This document shows positions 17,210 to 27,151 of a stretch of DNA of 64,000 nucleotides, piece after piece. Below the pieces are notes generated by a model that was not told the DNA's origin, ran no database searches, and was given only the letters and a program-made list of their open reading frames with translations. Source of the stretch: Corynebacterium urogenitale (GTDB lineage Bacteria; Actinomycetota; Actinomycetes; Mycobacteriales; Mycobacteriaceae); assembly GCF_009026825.1 (NCBI RefSeq), contig NZ_CP045032.1:868001-932000 (forward strand). Direction: 5' to 3'. Each line of letters opens with the position of its first letter. Position 1 is the stretch's first letter. A program made the position numbers and the translations under genes.

Positions 17210-17283
17210 CGCAGGTCCTTACCTGCGTGGACGACGTGACGTTTGATGTACTTCCCCAATATCAAGCCCACACCCACGCAGGT
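17210..17283 (+). promoter_or_regulatory. Competing hairpins in the mraZ-rsmH leader
   Basis: CGCAGGT (17210-17216) pairs perfectly with ACCTGCG (17221-17227) across a 4-nt loop. The same 3' arm, ACCTGCGTGG (17221-17230), can instead pair over 10 bp with CCACGCAGGT (17274-17283). The two structures exclude each other, a layout suited to attenuation or to a weak internal terminator. No ligand or leader peptide is evident. Confidence 0.4.
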
Positions 17284-17392
17284 GAGGCCCTGTACACACT
17301 CTTTTCCTTCCCCAGCTCACACTTAGCAGCTCAGCGCGCAACCGTAGATGGAGCCTGATGGCGTCGGACAAGGAAAGGAGGGTGCACCCAAC

Positions 17393-18430
17393 ATGGCGCA
17401 ACGGAACGGACAAGAACACGGCCACGTCCCGGTCATGAGAGACCGCATGGTTGAACTTGTGGGCATGGGTGTGCGCTCTGAACAGGCGCCCGCTCGCCCG
17501 ATCATCGTCGATGGCACGCTCGGGGCGGGCGGCCACACGGAAGCTTTTCTCGAGGAAATCCCCACCGCGATTGTTATCGGCCTCGATCGTGATCCGAACG
17601 CTCTGGCTGAGGCCGAGGCTCGCCTGGCTCGGTTCGGTGAGCGCTTCGTGGCCTTCCGTTGCCGTTTTGATGGGATTTCCGACGCCATCAGCACCCTGGC
17701 TGCAGAGGGAGCAATTCCTGAGACTGTCCGTGAGACGGGCATATCCGGCTTCCTCTTCGACTTGGGTGTGAGCTCCATGCAGCTGGATCAGACGCCACGC
17801 GGCTTTGCCTATAGCGTCGATGCGCCACTGGATATGCGTATGGACCCGGAGACTCCGTTGACTGCTGCGGAGATTCTCAACACGTACTCGCATGGGGATA
17901 TTGCGCGGATCCTCAAGACTTATGGTGATGAGCGCTTTGCGGGGAAGATCGCAAGTGCCATCGTGCGTGAGCGTGAAAAGGAACCATTCACCAATTCCGC
18001 GCGTCTCGTGGAGCTGTTGTACTCGGTCATTCCGGCGGCATCCCGCCGTACTGGTGGTCACCCCGCCAAGCGCACTTTCCAGGCATTGCGGATTGAGGTC
18101 AATGCTGAGCTGGAAGCGTTGGAGAATGTGATTCCGGCTGCGACATCGTGGCTCCATCTTGGTGGCGCGGGAGTGTTCATGAGTTATCAGTCTCTCGAAG
18201 ACAAGATCGTGAAGAAAGCGCTTGCGGAGCTGACGAGTTCGATGACCCCCGCCGGTCTGCCGATGGATTTGCCGGGAGCTGAGGCCGAGTTCTCCTTACT
18301 CACCCGCGGTGCGGAGAAAGCGACGGCAGAAGAAATCGAGCTGAACTCCCGCGCAGCACCTGTGAGGGTGAGAGCGGCCACGAGGGTCAGCACCCGTGGT
18401 CATGAGGGGTTTCCGATCCCGCCACGTTAA
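17393..18430 (+). CDS. rsmH: 16S rRNA (cytosine1402-N4)-methyltransferase
   Basis: Methylates N4 of C1402 in the decoding centre of 16S rRNA using S-adenosylmethionine. The protein of about 345 residues begins its domain with [15 protein letters not shown] and has the SAM loop [27 protein letters not shown] and the [19 protein letters not shown] segment of the MraW/RsmH family. Two starts are possible: ATG 17348 and ATG 17393. The latter is chosen because GGAAAGGAGG ends 10 nt before it. It lies between mraZ and ftsL as usual in dcw clusters. Confidence 0.92.
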   Translation: MAQRNGQEHGHVPVMRDRMVELVGMGVRSEQAPARPIIVDGTLGAGGHTEAFLEEIPTAIVIGLDRDPNALAEAEARLARFGERFVAFRCRFDGISDAISTLAAEGAIPETVRETGISGFLFDLGVSSMQLDQTPRGFAYSVDAPLDMRMDPETPLTAAEILNTYSHGDIARILKTYGDERFAGKIASAIVREREKEPFTNSARLVELLYSVIPAASRRTGGHPAKRTFQALRIEVNAELEALENVIPAATSWLHLGGAGVFMSYQSLEDKIVKKALAELTSSMTPAGLPMDLPGAEAEFSLLTRGAEKATAEEIELNSRAAPVRVRAATRVSTRGHEGFPIPPR

Positions 18431-18505
18431 TGGCCGATTAATGGTGGAGCGCCAATTCCTACACCGGACACTACAAACTCACTACTTACTGAAGGACACG
18501 CAGCA

Positions 18506-19342
18506 ATGACGACCGGAACGCTGAACACCACTCGCACTTCCGCCGCTCCACGCCGTTCGAGTCGTAGTTCTGGCTCACACGACGTCGCTGGGGGCATCGC
18601 GAGGCCTGCACGTCCGCGTCAGGGTAGCAGTGGCACCCGCACTGTGCCTGCACGTCCGCAGCGCCGGACGGGGCGGCTCGGCTCTCAGCAGCGGGTCAGC
18701 GTCCGCGGCCGTCGCGTCGTGCCGATCGAGAGGACGAACTCATCGATGGTGCGATGGGTTGTTGCTCTGACTGCGATGTTCGTTCTCGGAATTTCTGCGG
18801 TGATGTACCTCTCCGGTGTCACTACAGAGCAGTCTTTCCAGATCAACGATGCACGGCAGCGTTCTGCCGAACTGACAAATCAGTTGGAAACCCTCGAGCG
18901 TGATGTCGCGATGGCCCAGTCGTCCTCTCATATTGCGGAAGAGGCCTCCAAGCTCGGTATGGTTGCGCCTAGCCAGGCGGGCATTCTCGACGTCAAGGGG
19001 GACAAGATCACCGAGCGTCGTGCCAGCGACCCAGCGGCGAGCCGTCCCGTGATCGACGTCAATGGCAACGTGCGACCTCAGGGTGCTACCTCAGATCCGG
19101 AGGAGACCAACAACATTCCGGGTCTGGCTCCGAACAGCCCGGCAGGTGCAGAGGCGCAGGCTAATGGTGGGAATGCGGGTTTGCCATATGCCTCCCGCCA
19201 GGAAGGTCGCGCTCCAGCGCCTGCACCAGTGGCACCTGCACCAGCACCGGCTCCAGCGCCTGCACCGGCGGCGCCGGCTGCTGCTGCTGAGGTTCCAGCT
19301 CCAGCCCCTGGACCTGCTCCGGCCCCTGCACCGGGCCAGTAG
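18506..19342 (+). CDS. ftsL: FtsL-like division protein with Ala-Pro-rich tail
   Basis: A 278-residue single-pass protein at the ftsL position. A long basic, Arg/Ser-rich cytosolic N-terminus (1-80) precedes a membrane helix at about 83-104 and an extracytoplasmic coiled coil (about 108-150, with ELTNQLETLERDVA). These features fit FtsL, which joins FtsB and FtsQ to activate FtsW-FtsI. The remainder is disordered and ends in an alanine-proline repeat from about 233 to the end, which is far longer than classic FtsL (about 100 residues). Such a tail could span the wall or bind partners. The DNA of the tail is repetitive (CCAGCNCC units), so length variation between strains is likely. GAAGGA lies ahead of the ATG. 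Confidence 0.75.
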   Translation: MTTGTLNTTRTSAAPRRSSRSSGSHDVAGGIARPARPRQGSSGTRTVPARPQRRTGRLGSQQRVSVRGRRVVPIERTNSSMVRWVVALTAMFVLGISAVMYLSGVTTEQSFQINDARQRSAELTNQLETLERDVAMAQSSSHIAEEASKLGMVAPSQAGILDVKGDKITERRASDPAASRPVIDVNGNVRPQGATSDPEETNNIPGLAPNSPAGAEAQANGGNAGLPYASRQEGRAPAPAPVAPAPAPAPAPAPAAPAAAAEVPAPAPGPAPAPAPGQ

Positions 19343-19415
19343 GTAGAGTGCTAACCCCATGCGTAAGGGCTTGCCGAACAGGTGGCGTGAGGCGAGACCT
19401 TGAAAGCTGAGACAC

Positions 19416-19434
19416 GCCGGGCGTCCTGCCCGGC
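19416..19434 (+). terminator. Small GC hairpin between ftsL and ftsI
   Basis: GCCGGGC (19416-19422), a 5-nt loop and GCCCGGC (19428-19434) form a perfect 7-bp stem with no T run. It may be a partial terminator or an mRNA processing or stability element inside the dcw transcript. Confidence 0.45.
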
Positions 19435-19493
19435 TCCTCGTATTTCACGGGGGACAATGAACCGGACGACTGTCTGCGGAAAGGAGCGAACAG

Positions 19494-21386
19494 GTGGTGA
19501 ATGAGCAGCGAAAGCGCGGTTCGGCACGATCAGTGCCGGGTAACGACTGGCTAATTCTGGACAACAGCCTGGCTCGCTTCGACAAACGCGTGCGTATGAT
19601 GCTCGCGGTCATTGTTCTCATCGTGATCGCCATGGTGCTGCGCCTGACCTGGGTGCAGGTCATTGCAGGGCCCTCGCTGGCTTCTCAAGCTCAGCTACAG
19701 CGCACAGCGGTGATTACCGAACCCGCGCACCGCGGAACTATCACCGACCGTAACGGCAATATTTTGGCCTACACTATGGAGGCCCGTTCGCTGTCCGTTC
19801 ACCCTCTACGCCTGCGTGACTTCATGCAGGAGCGCCATGATCTCGATCCGGAAAACGTACCGGAACCGGATGCCCGAATTGAGCAGATCGTTGAAGAACT
19901 GCCGAAAATGATTAACAAGCAGGAAGACGACATCCGCCCCGAGGACATTCGTGACAAGCTGACGTCGAAGAACAACTACGAAGTCCTTGTCCGCAATGTT
20001 GATCCGGACGTGGCGGCCGAAGTAGCTAAGAAGTTCCCTGAAATCACCTCTGAGCGCCAAGACATTCGCCAATACCCCAACGGTGCCATTGCTCAGAATG
20101 TGATCGGCAAGATCAGCACCGATAATCAGGGACAATTCGGCCTGGAGCTCTCGCAGGACGGTCGCTTGCAGGGCATTAATGGTTCCCGCACAGTGGACGT
20201 GGCAGGCGATGGATACGCCATTCCCGGCTCCACCCGTGATGAGCATCCAGCCGTCAACGGAGATGCGTACGAGTTGACTTTAGACCTCGATGCGCAGACT
20301 TTCATTCAGCAGCAAGTGCAGCAGGCTAGGGAGAATTCACAGGCAGAATCTGCCAATGCGGTAGTTCTCGACGCGCACACGGGCGAGATTGTCGCGATGG
20401 CTTCCTCGGACACGATCAACCCCAATGGTGATATCGAAAAGCAGTTGAAGCAGAAGCGCGTCTTCGGCGATCGCACGACCGCGGAAACCTATGAGCCGGG
20501 CTCCGTGGGGAAGATCATGACTGCAGCGGCTGCCATTGAAGAGGGCAAGACGACTCCCGACGAGGTGCTCGATGTTCCCGGCAGTATCGACATGGCCGGT
20601 GTGACGGTGAAGGACGCCTGGGACCACGGTGTTGTGCCGTACACGACCACCGGCATTTTCGGTAAGTCATCAAACGTGGGCACTCTCATGCTGGCGCAGC
20701 GCGTTGGCGAGGAGAAGATGTACAACTATTTCCGGGACTTCGGCATTGGCCAGGCCACTGGTGTGGGGTTGCCTTACGAGACCGGCGGATACATGCCAGA
20801 GCTCAGCCAGTGGTCAGGAGGAACCTTTGCGAACCTCCCGATTGGTCAGGGCATGTCTATGAGCCTGCTGCAGATGACGAGCATTTATCAAACACTTGCC
20901 AACGACGGTGTGCGCGTCGAACCTCGCCTCATTCGTTCCATTACCGCAGCGGATGGTTCTTCGGTGCCGACTGATGAGGCGAAGGAAACCCAGGTTGTCT
21001 CTTCTGAGACGGCTCGCACCGTGGTGGATATGTTCCGGGCAGTGACGCAGAGTGATCCGTCGGGCGTGCAGCAAGGTACCGGCTCGAACGGGGCTATCGA
21101 GGGATACCAGACGTCCGGCAAGACCGGCACCGCCCAGCAAATCGATGAGGACACCGGCGCGTACTCTAACTCTGAATACTGGATCACCTTCGCTGGTATC
21201 GCACCTGCCGATGACCCGCGCTTTGTGGTGGGCATCATGCTCGATAAGCCAAAGCGCGGTACTGATGGGGGCGGCGGCCAGTCTGCTGCGCCTTTGTTCA
21301 AGGACATCACCTCGTGGCTATTGGACCACTACAACGTGCCGTTGTCCGCCGACCCTGGACCCCAGTTGATGTTGGAGAAGAAGTAA
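19494..21386 (+). CDS. ftsI: Peptidoglycan D,D-transpeptidase FtsI (PBP3-type)
   Basis: Septal class B penicillin-binding protein of 630 residues that cross-links peptidoglycan with FtsW. A short cytosolic part and one membrane helix (about 35-56) lead to the PBP dimerisation domain and then the transpeptidase domain. The active-site motifs are S337-V-G-K340 (SxxK), S392-S-N394 (SxN) and K543-T-G (KTG). GTG 19494, or the adjacent GTG 19497, follows AAAGGAG. No PASTA domain is present, as in corynebacterial FtsI. murE starts 4 bp later, so the two are probably translated together. Confidence 0.95.
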   Translation: MVNEQRKRGSARSVPGNDWLILDNSLARFDKRVRMMLAVIVLIVIAMVLRLTWVQVIAGPSLASQAQLQRTAVITEPAHRGTITDRNGNILAYTMEARSLSVHPLRLRDFMQERHDLDPENVPEPDARIEQIVEELPKMINKQEDDIRPEDIRDKLTSKNNYEVLVRNVDPDVAAEVAKKFPEITSERQDIRQYPNGAIAQNVIGKISTDNQGQFGLELSQDGRLQGINGSRTVDVAGDGYAIPGSTRDEHPAVNGDAYELTLDLDAQTFIQQQVQQARENSQAESANAVVLDAHTGEIVAMASSDTINPNGDIEKQLKQKRVFGDRTTAETYEPGSVGKIMTAAAAIEEGKTTPDEVLDVPGSIDMAGVTVKDAWDHGVVPYTTTGIFGKSSNVGTLMLAQRVGEEKMYNYFRDFGIGQATGVGLPYETGGYMPELSQWSGGTFANLPIGQGMSMSLLQMTSIYQTLANDGVRVEPRLIRSITAADGSSVPTDEAKETQVVSSETARTVVDMFRAVTQSDPSGVQQGTGSNGAIEGYQTSGKTGTAQQIDEDTGAYSNSEYWITFAGIAPADDPRFVVGIMLDKPKRGTDGGGGQSAAPLFKDITSWLLDHYNVPLSADPGPQLMLEKK

Positions 21387-21390
21387 CACC

Positions 21391-22980
21391 ATGACGACTT
21401 TGTCCCGCCTCATTGAGCTCACTGGTGGCGAGCTGCGACCCAGCTCAGCCGCCGATCTCTCCGTGACCTCCGCCACCCTGGATTCCTCCCAGGTCGAACC
21501 CGGTGGACTGTTCTGCGGTGTCCCGGGCACGCGCACGCACGGCGCGGCCTACGCCGCCGGATCTGGCGCGACCGCCGTTCTCACGGACGCAGAAGGCGCG
21601 ACGATCATCGCCGAGAAGGATCCCGAGCTTCCCGTACTCATCGTCGATGATGTCCGCCGCTGGATGGGCGAAGTCTCCGCAGAGATCTACGGCTATCCCT
21701 CCGCACGTATGACGATCATCGGTATCACGGGCACCTCCGGCAAGACCACCACGTCCTACCTTGTCGAAAAAGCCCTGATGAAGCACTTCTCGGTAGGCAT
21801 CATCGGCACCACCGGCACTCGCATCAACGGCAAGCCAATTCCGACCAAGCTCACCACTCCCGAGGCCCCGACCATGCAGGCGCTGCTTGCGCGCATGGAG
21901 TCCGAAGGCGTGTCCCACGTGGTGATGGAGGTGTCTTCTCACGCGCTCGCACTGGGGCGCGTCCGTGGCATTGACTTCGACGTGGCTGCCTTCACGAACC
22001 TCAGCCAGGATCACCTCGACTTCCATCCGACGATGGAGGAGTACTTCGAGACCAAGGCCACGCTGTTCTCTGGGGAATACGGCAGGCCCATCCCCGTCAT
22101 CTGCGTGGATGACGAGTGGGGTCAGCGCCTCGCCCGCGAGGGCACGGACGAACTTTCGTATGCCTTGGCGACCGATGCATCCGCCGCCTCCTCTGTTTCC
22201 GACGCCAGCGCGCGCCTGTGGCAGGCTGATTCCGTCACTGTCCAGCAGACCGGCGAACAGGACATTCACGTGCTGCGCACGAGCAGCCTGTCCGAGGACG
22301 ATACGTCTGACTTCACCTACCGGATCTCTCTTGCCGGCAGCTTCAACGTGGCCAACAGCCTCATTGCTCTCGCCTGCGTGGATGCACTGGGAGATGACCC
22401 GGACTGGGTCGGTACCACAGAGCAGATCGCCGAGGGCATCGCCGATGTTCAGGTGCCGGGTCGCATGCAGGCAGTCAATGAGGGCCAGGATTTCCTCGCG
22501 GTCGTGGACTACGCCCACAAGCCAGGCGCCGTCGCTGGCGTGGTAGGCACCTTGGCCGATTACATGCCGAATCCCCAGGGGCGCATTTGCATGGTGCTCG
22601 GCGCCGGTGGCAACCGTGATCACGACAAGCGTCCGAAAATGGGCTACGAGGCCGCACGTGTGGCACATGCCGTGATCGTGACGGACGATAACCCCCGTGA
22701 CGAGGTTCCTGCCGAGATTCGTGCGCAGGTGCTTGAGGGTGCGCGCCTCGCGGCGTCAGAGAGAAAGGACACCGAGGTGCTCGTCGAGGAGATCAGCGAC
22801 CGCGCTGACGCCATTCGCCGCGCCGTTGAATGGGCCCAGCCGGAAGACGCCATCGTGATTGCTGGCAAGGGGCACGAGAAAGGCCAATTGGTCGCGGGCG
22901 TGATGCATGACTTCGATGATGTGGACGTACTCTCAGCGGCACTACAGGAACGTGTGGCAGGTATGGGCGACAGGAGCTAG
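21391..22980 (+). CDS. murE: UDP-MurNAc-L-Ala-D-Glu:meso-DAP ligase
   Basis: Adds meso-diaminopimelate to the peptidoglycan precursor in the cytosol. The 529-residue protein has the Mur ligase ATP loop GITGTSGKTTTSYLV, the carbamylated-lysine region after the SSHALALGRV segment and the DNPRDE motif (TDDNPRDE), whose DNPR marks meso-DAP rather than lysine specificity. This fits the meso-DAP wall of Corynebacterium. An insert around 230-290 (acidic and Ala/Ser-rich) makes it somewhat longer than E. coli MurE. It starts 4 bp after ftsI and ends 5 bp before murF. Confidence 0.95.
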   Translation: MTTLSRLIELTGGELRPSSAADLSVTSATLDSSQVEPGGLFCGVPGTRTHGAAYAAGSGATAVLTDAEGATIIAEKDPELPVLIVDDVRRWMGEVSAEIYGYPSARMTIIGITGTSGKTTTSYLVEKALMKHFSVGIIGTTGTRINGKPIPTKLTTPEAPTMQALLARMESEGVSHVVMEVSSHALALGRVRGIDFDVAAFTNLSQDHLDFHPTMEEYFETKATLFSGEYGRPIPVICVDDEWGQRLAREGTDELSYALATDASAASSVSDASARLWQADSVTVQQTGEQDIHVLRTSSLSEDDTSDFTYRISLAGSFNVANSLIALACVDALGDDPDWVGTTEQIAEGIADVQVPGRMQAVNEGQDFLAVVDYAHKPGAVAGVVGTLADYMPNPQGRICMVLGAGGNRDHDKRPKMGYEAARVAHAVIVTDDNPRDEVPAEIRAQVLEGARLAASERKDTEVLVEEISDRADAIRRAVEWAQPEDAIVIAGKGHEKGQLVAGVMHDFDDVDVLSAALQERVAGMGDRS

Positions 22981-22985
22981 AGGAA

Positions 22986-24500
22986 ATGATTGAACTAAGC
23001 ATAGGAGAAATCGCCTCCATCACCGGAGGTGAACTGATCAACGGCGCTGATCCCGAAGCACGTGTTAACGGGCCGGTGGAATTTGATTCTCGTGCGATCA
23101 ACGAAGGCAGTATCTTTATGGCGCTGCCCGGAGCCCGCGTCGATGGGCATGACTTCTGTGAAGGCGCGCTGGCTGATGGCGCGGGGTTGCTGCTCGTCGG
23201 TCGCCCAGTGGAGTACCCTGCTCTGCTTGCTGCGCCGGCGGAGAAGAATCCCGAGGCATCTAATGCCACGGCGTTCGAACACGATGCCGATGGCTACGGT
23301 GCCGCCGTATTGGCGGCGGTCGATAAGCTCGCCCGGCATAACACTGACAAGCTCGTGGAAGAGGAGGGCATGACCGTTGTGGGAGTGACCGGTTCTGCCG
23401 GTAAGACTTCCACGAAGGACCTCATCGGAGCCGTATTGCGTTCCGCTGGTGAGACCGTAGCGCCACCCGGCAGCTTCAATAACGAAATTGGTTTGCCGTA
23501 TACGGCACTGCGCGCGGGACGGAGCACTCGCTTCCTAGTGTCCGAAATGTCCGCCAGGGGAGTTGGACACATCCGACACCTCACGGAGGTCACACCGCCT
23601 CGAATCGGAGTGGTGCTGAACGTAGGCTCCGCTCACCTTGGGGAATTCGGTTCCCGCGAAGCGATCGCGCAAGCGAAGGGTGAGTTGGTAGAAGCATTGC
23701 CTGCTGATGGATTGGCTGTGCTCAATGCCGATGACGATAAGGTCACCGCGATGGTTGCACGGACGCAGGCGCGTGTCGTTCGCTACTCGACGTGCGAGAC
23801 TGCCGGGAAGTCTGGTCAGGCGGAATACTTCGCGACGAACATTGCCCTTGATGAAGTTGCCCGCGCGACCTTCGATCTGCATCACCCGCATGGCGATCCG
23901 GTACATGTTCACCTTGGAGTGTTCGGTGCTCACCAAGTATCTAATGCGCTGGCTGCTGCAGCCGTCGGCATGGAGTGTGGGTTGTCTGCACAGGACGTGG
24001 CTACCGCGCTGTCCGAACACGTGGCCGCTAGTGCCAACAGAATGGACGTGCGGACGCGCCCTGATGGGGTGACGATCATCAATGATTCCTACAATGCGAA
24101 TCCCGAATCCATGCGCGCAGGCATCGAGGCCCTCGCATATACCGCCTCTGGCCGCCCCGAAGCCCAAAGCTGGGCGGTGCTCGGCCAAATGGGAGAGCTG
24201 GGCGACGACGGAACCGAGGCGCACCGCGAGTTGGGTGAGTTCCTCGGTAGCAGGAATATCGACCACGCCATCATTGTCGGCAATGGTGTCAATCAGCGCG
24301 CCTTGACTGAGGCGGCAAAGTCCGTGGGCATCGACACTCACCTTGTGGAAAATAGCGATGCAGCGATCAATATGGTCGACTTGGAACTACGTCCCCACGA
24401 TGTGGTTTTGGTGAAGGCTTCCTATGCCGATGGCTTGTGGGCTGTGGCAGAGGGGCTTCTGGCGAGCCGTCGTGCGGGAACTACCGAGGGAGATAACTAA
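22986..24500 (+). CDS. murF: UDP-MurNAc-tripeptide:D-Ala-D-Ala ligase
   Basis: Completes the muramyl pentapeptide by ligating D-Ala-D-Ala. The 504-residue sequence has the Mur ligase loop GVTGSAGKTSTKDLI, the EMSARGVGHI segment containing the carbamylated lysine neighbourhood and the C-terminal NDSYNANPESMRAGIEAL motif diagnostic of MurF. The start GTTMIELS-like ATG 22986 is 5 bp after murE and preceded by AGAGGAA. mraY follows after 3 bp. The product is cytosolic and supplies substrate to MraY. Confidence 0.95.
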   Translation: MIELSIGEIASITGGELINGADPEARVNGPVEFDSRAINEGSIFMALPGARVDGHDFCEGALADGAGLLLVGRPVEYPALLAAPAEKNPEASNATAFEHDADGYGAAVLAAVDKLARHNTDKLVEEEGMTVVGVTGSAGKTSTKDLIGAVLRSAGETVAPPGSFNNEIGLPYTALRAGRSTRFLVSEMSARGVGHIRHLTEVTPPRIGVVLNVGSAHLGEFGSREAIAQAKGELVEALPADGLAVLNADDDKVTAMVARTQARVVRYSTCETAGKSGQAEYFATNIALDEVARATFDLHHPHGDPVHVHLGVFGAHQVSNALAAAAVGMECGLSAQDVATALSEHVAASANRMDVRTRPDGVTIINDSYNANPESMRAGIEALAYTASGRPEAQSWAVLGQMGELGDDGTEAHRELGEFLGSRNIDHAIIVGNGVNQRALTEAAKSVGIDTHLVENSDAAINMVDLELRPHDVVLVKASYADGLWAVAEGLLASRRAGTTEGDN

Positions 24501-24503
24501 ATC

Positions 24504-25604
24504 ATGATGCAGATCTTCATCGCCGGAGCGGTAGCTTTTTTCGTTGCCGTGTTCTTTACCCCGGTGCTGATTAAAAAGTTCTCCGCAGAGGGACTGGGCC
24601 AGGAAATCCGCGAAGATGGACCGCAGTCGCACCTGAAGAAGCGTGGCACCCCAACGATGGGCGGCATCGCCATTCTCGCGGGTATCCTCGTGGGCTACCT
24701 GGGCGCAGCGCTCGTTGGTTTGTTGACCACGGGAGTAGGTCCCGGTGTTTCCGGTTGGTTGGTGCTGGGGCTGACTCTGGGATTAGGCGCGGTCGGCTTT
24801 ACTGATGACTACATCAAGCTGGTGAAGGGGCGAAACCTGGGGCTCAATGCGCGGGCCAAGCTCATCTGCCAGCTGGTCATCGCGATTATTTTCGGCATCC
24901 TTGTTCTGCAGTTCCCAGACGATCAGGGCCTGACTCCCGCTTCCACCCACCTGTCGTTCATTCGGGATATTTCCACCTTCAATATCGCCATTGGCGGGGC
25001 AGTGATCGGCACCGTCTTGTTCCTGTTGTTCAGCTACCTCGTAATTTCCGCGTGGTCGAATGCAGTGAATCTCACGGACGGCTTGGACGGCTTGGCCTCC
25101 GGCGTGACGGCCGTGGTGATGGCGTCCTACGTCCTCATCACCTTCTGGCAGTTCCGTAACTCTTGCGCCCACGGTGCGGCCGTGGGTTGCTACTCGGTAC
25201 GCGATCCCCTGGATCTGTCGATCCTGGCCTCCGCGGCGCTTGGTGCTTGCTTGGGCTTCCTGTGGTGGAATGCTTCCCCCGCGAAGATCTTCATGGGTGA
25301 TACGGGTTCCTTGGCTCTCGGCGGCTTGGTCGCGGGATTGTCCATCACCACGCAGACTGAGCTGCTGATGATCATCATCGGTGCCGTGTTCGTCGCGGAG
25401 GCTGCGTCCGTGGTGATTCAGGTGGTGTCCTTCAAGTCCACCGGCAAGCGCGTGTTCCGTATGGCACCGATCCACCATCACTTTGAAAATGGCGGGTGGG
25501 CGGAGACTACCGTCGTCGTTCGTTTCTGGCTCATCGCCGCTCTAATGGCCATGTCGGGCTTCGGTCTGTTCTATGGCGAGTGGTTGGCCTCGACGGGCTT
25601 CTAG
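24504..25604 (+). CDS. mraY: Phospho-MurNAc-pentapeptide transferase
   Basis: Integral membrane enzyme of 366 residues and about ten helices that transfers phospho-MurNAc-pentapeptide to undecaprenyl (here decaprenyl) phosphate to form lipid I. The family motifs are FTDDYIKL (aspartates for magnesium), [23 protein letters not shown] and the APIHHHFE histidine motif near the C-terminus. Either of two adjacent ATGs may be used. It lies 3 bp after murF. The first part of the longer frame of murD overlaps its end but the real murD start is 72 bp downstream. Confidence 0.95.
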   Translation: MMQIFIAGAVAFFVAVFFTPVLIKKFSAEGLGQEIREDGPQSHLKKRGTPTMGGIAILAGILVGYLGAALVGLLTTGVGPGVSGWLVLGLTLGLGAVGFTDDYIKLVKGRNLGLNARAKLICQLVIAIIFGILVLQFPDDQGLTPASTHLSFIRDISTFNIAIGGAVIGTVLFLLFSYLVISAWSNAVNLTDGLDGLASGVTAVVMASYVLITFWQFRNSCAHGAAVGCYSVRDPLDLSILASAALGACLGFLWWNASPAKIFMGDTGSLALGGLVAGLSITTQTELLMIIIGAVFVAEAASVVIQVVSFKSTGKRVFRMAPIHHHFENGGWAETTVVVRFWLIAALMAMSGFGLFYGEWLASTGF

Positions 25605-25675
25605 TTCTGACTCCTTTCATCGACGCCACTAGCCCCCACACCTCAGCACTATCGCGAAAGCAAGGAGAGTTCCCG

Positions 25676-27151
25676 GTGACACAGACGAAAACACTCAGGC
25701 CTGATGAAGCACTGTCCATCATGCGTGAGCACACGGTGCTGGTTGCTGGCGCCGGTGTGGCGGGTCGTGGAGTGATCATGATGCTTCGCGCCCTCGACGC
25801 CAGAATTGTCGTGGCCGATGATCATGTCACCGGCGATGGCGACGCTGGGGCGAACGAACGCTACATCACCGTTGGTGAGGCTGCGAACCTTATCCACAGT
25901 GATGAGAAGCCGGCGTTGGTGATTACCTCACCTGGTTGGAGGCCGGATTCACCGCTGCTCGTCAATGCTCAGGAGGCTGGGGTCCCGGTCATCGGCGATA
26001 TTGAGGCCGCGTGGTTGGCAGATCAAGCAGGGGCTTTCGGCTCCCCACGCCAGTGGATCGCAATTACCGGAACGAACGGCAAAACAACGACAACTGCGAT
26101 GACCACCGCAATGTTTGTCGCCGATGGGCGCGCGGCTACGGCCGTAGGCAATATCGGTATGTCCCCGTGCCTGGCACTGACGGCCGAAACTCGCGGTGAT
26201 GCGAGGGTAGACGTGCTCGTGGCTGAGGTGTCCAGTTTTCAGCTGCATTGGGCTCCCACCTTCAGCCCGGATGCTGGATGTGTGCTCAACCTCGCAGAGG
26301 ATCACCTCGACTGGCATGGTAGCTTCGCTGGCTACGGTGAGGATAAGGCACGAGTGCTGAAGGCACATACTGCTGTGCTTTCCGCCGATGAACCAGAGGT
26401 GATGGAGGTTATTCACCGCCTGTGGCCTGACTCGGCGGACTATCCTTTCGATTCCGCCACCGTTATCGGTACATCCGAAGCCGCGGACCTGCTGGCGTCG
26501 AAGGAACGATATGCACGCGTTAGCATCATCGAGGGTGAGATCGTGGAGACCGCAGCCTCGGGCGAACAGACCGTGTTGGCCAGTGCGGAGGGTATTTCCC
26601 CACCGGGACCCGCCGGTATTGCGGATGCAACCGCCGCGGCAGCTCTCGCCCGGAGTGCGGGCGTGGATGCCAGCAGCATTGCCCAAGCGCTGAAGACTTT
26701 CACCGTCCAAGCGCACCGCGGGCAGGTTGTCGCGGAAACTGCGGGCATCACATGGATCGATAACTCCAAGGCGACTAATCCGCACGCGGCTGCCGCAGCG
26801 CTTCGCGGGCAGCGCGACGTGGTGTGGGTAGCTGGTGGCCAGCTCAAGGGCGCATCAGTGGACGAGCTCATCACAGACATCGCAGATGCTCTCAAGGCCG
26901 CTGTGGTGCTCGGTATCGATCGTCACATCATCGCGGAAACGCTGGCGAAGCACGCGCCGAACGTGCCTGTGACCATCGTCGATTCGACGGATCCTCGAGG
27001 CGCGATGGAGGAAACCATAGCCGCGGCTCGCAGCTACGCAGATGCTGGGGATCGCGTCATCCTCGCTCCTGCTGCCGCCTCGTTGGACATGTACAGTGGT
27101 ATGAGCCAGCGCGGGGACCTCTTCGCAGAGTGCGCCATGGAAGGCAACTAA
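25676..27151 (+). CDS. murD: UDP-MurNAc-L-Ala:D-Glu ligase
   Basis: Adds D-glutamate to UDP-MurNAc-L-Ala. Of about 491 residues, it has the Rossmann-like N-terminal GAGVAGRGV motif, the ATP loop [26 protein letters not shown] and the [14 protein letters not shown] [15 protein letters not shown]. The frame is open upstream into mraY, but GTG 25676 is taken as the start because AAGGAGAG lies 6 nt before it and the resulting N-terminus ([13 protein letters not shown]) fits the family. ftsW begins at the next base after the stop codon. Confidence 0.93.
   Translation: MTQTKTLRPDEALSIMREHTVLVAGAGVAGRGVIMMLRALDARIVVADDHVTGDGDAGANERYITVGEAANLIHSDEKPALVITSPGWRPDSPLLVNAQEAGVPVIGDIEAAWLADQAGAFGSPRQWIAITGTNGKTTTTAMTTAMFVADGRAATAVGNIGMSPCLALTAETRGDARVDVLVAEVSSFQLHWAPTFSPDAGCVLNLAEDHLDWHGSFAGYGEDKARVLKAHTAVLSADEPEVMEVIHRLWPDSADYPFDSATVIGTSEAADLLASKERYARVSIIEGEIVETAASGEQTVLASAEGISPPGPAGIADATAAAALARSAGVDASSIAQALKTFTVQAHRGQVVAETAGITWIDNSKATNPHAAAAALRGQRDVVWVAGGQLKGASVDELITDIADALKAAVVLGIDRHIIAETLAKHAPNVPVTIVDSTDPRGAMEETIAAARSYADAGDRVILAPAAASLDMYSGMSQRGDLFAECAMEGN

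Noticed and set aside
17219-18157. Open frame of 312 codons on the minus strand over rsmH.
   Set aside because: Complement of rsmH, which has clear methyltransferase motifs.
21445-22668. Open frame of 407 codons on the minus strand inside murE.
   Set aside because: Antisense shadow of murE; no ribosome site and no recognisable domain.
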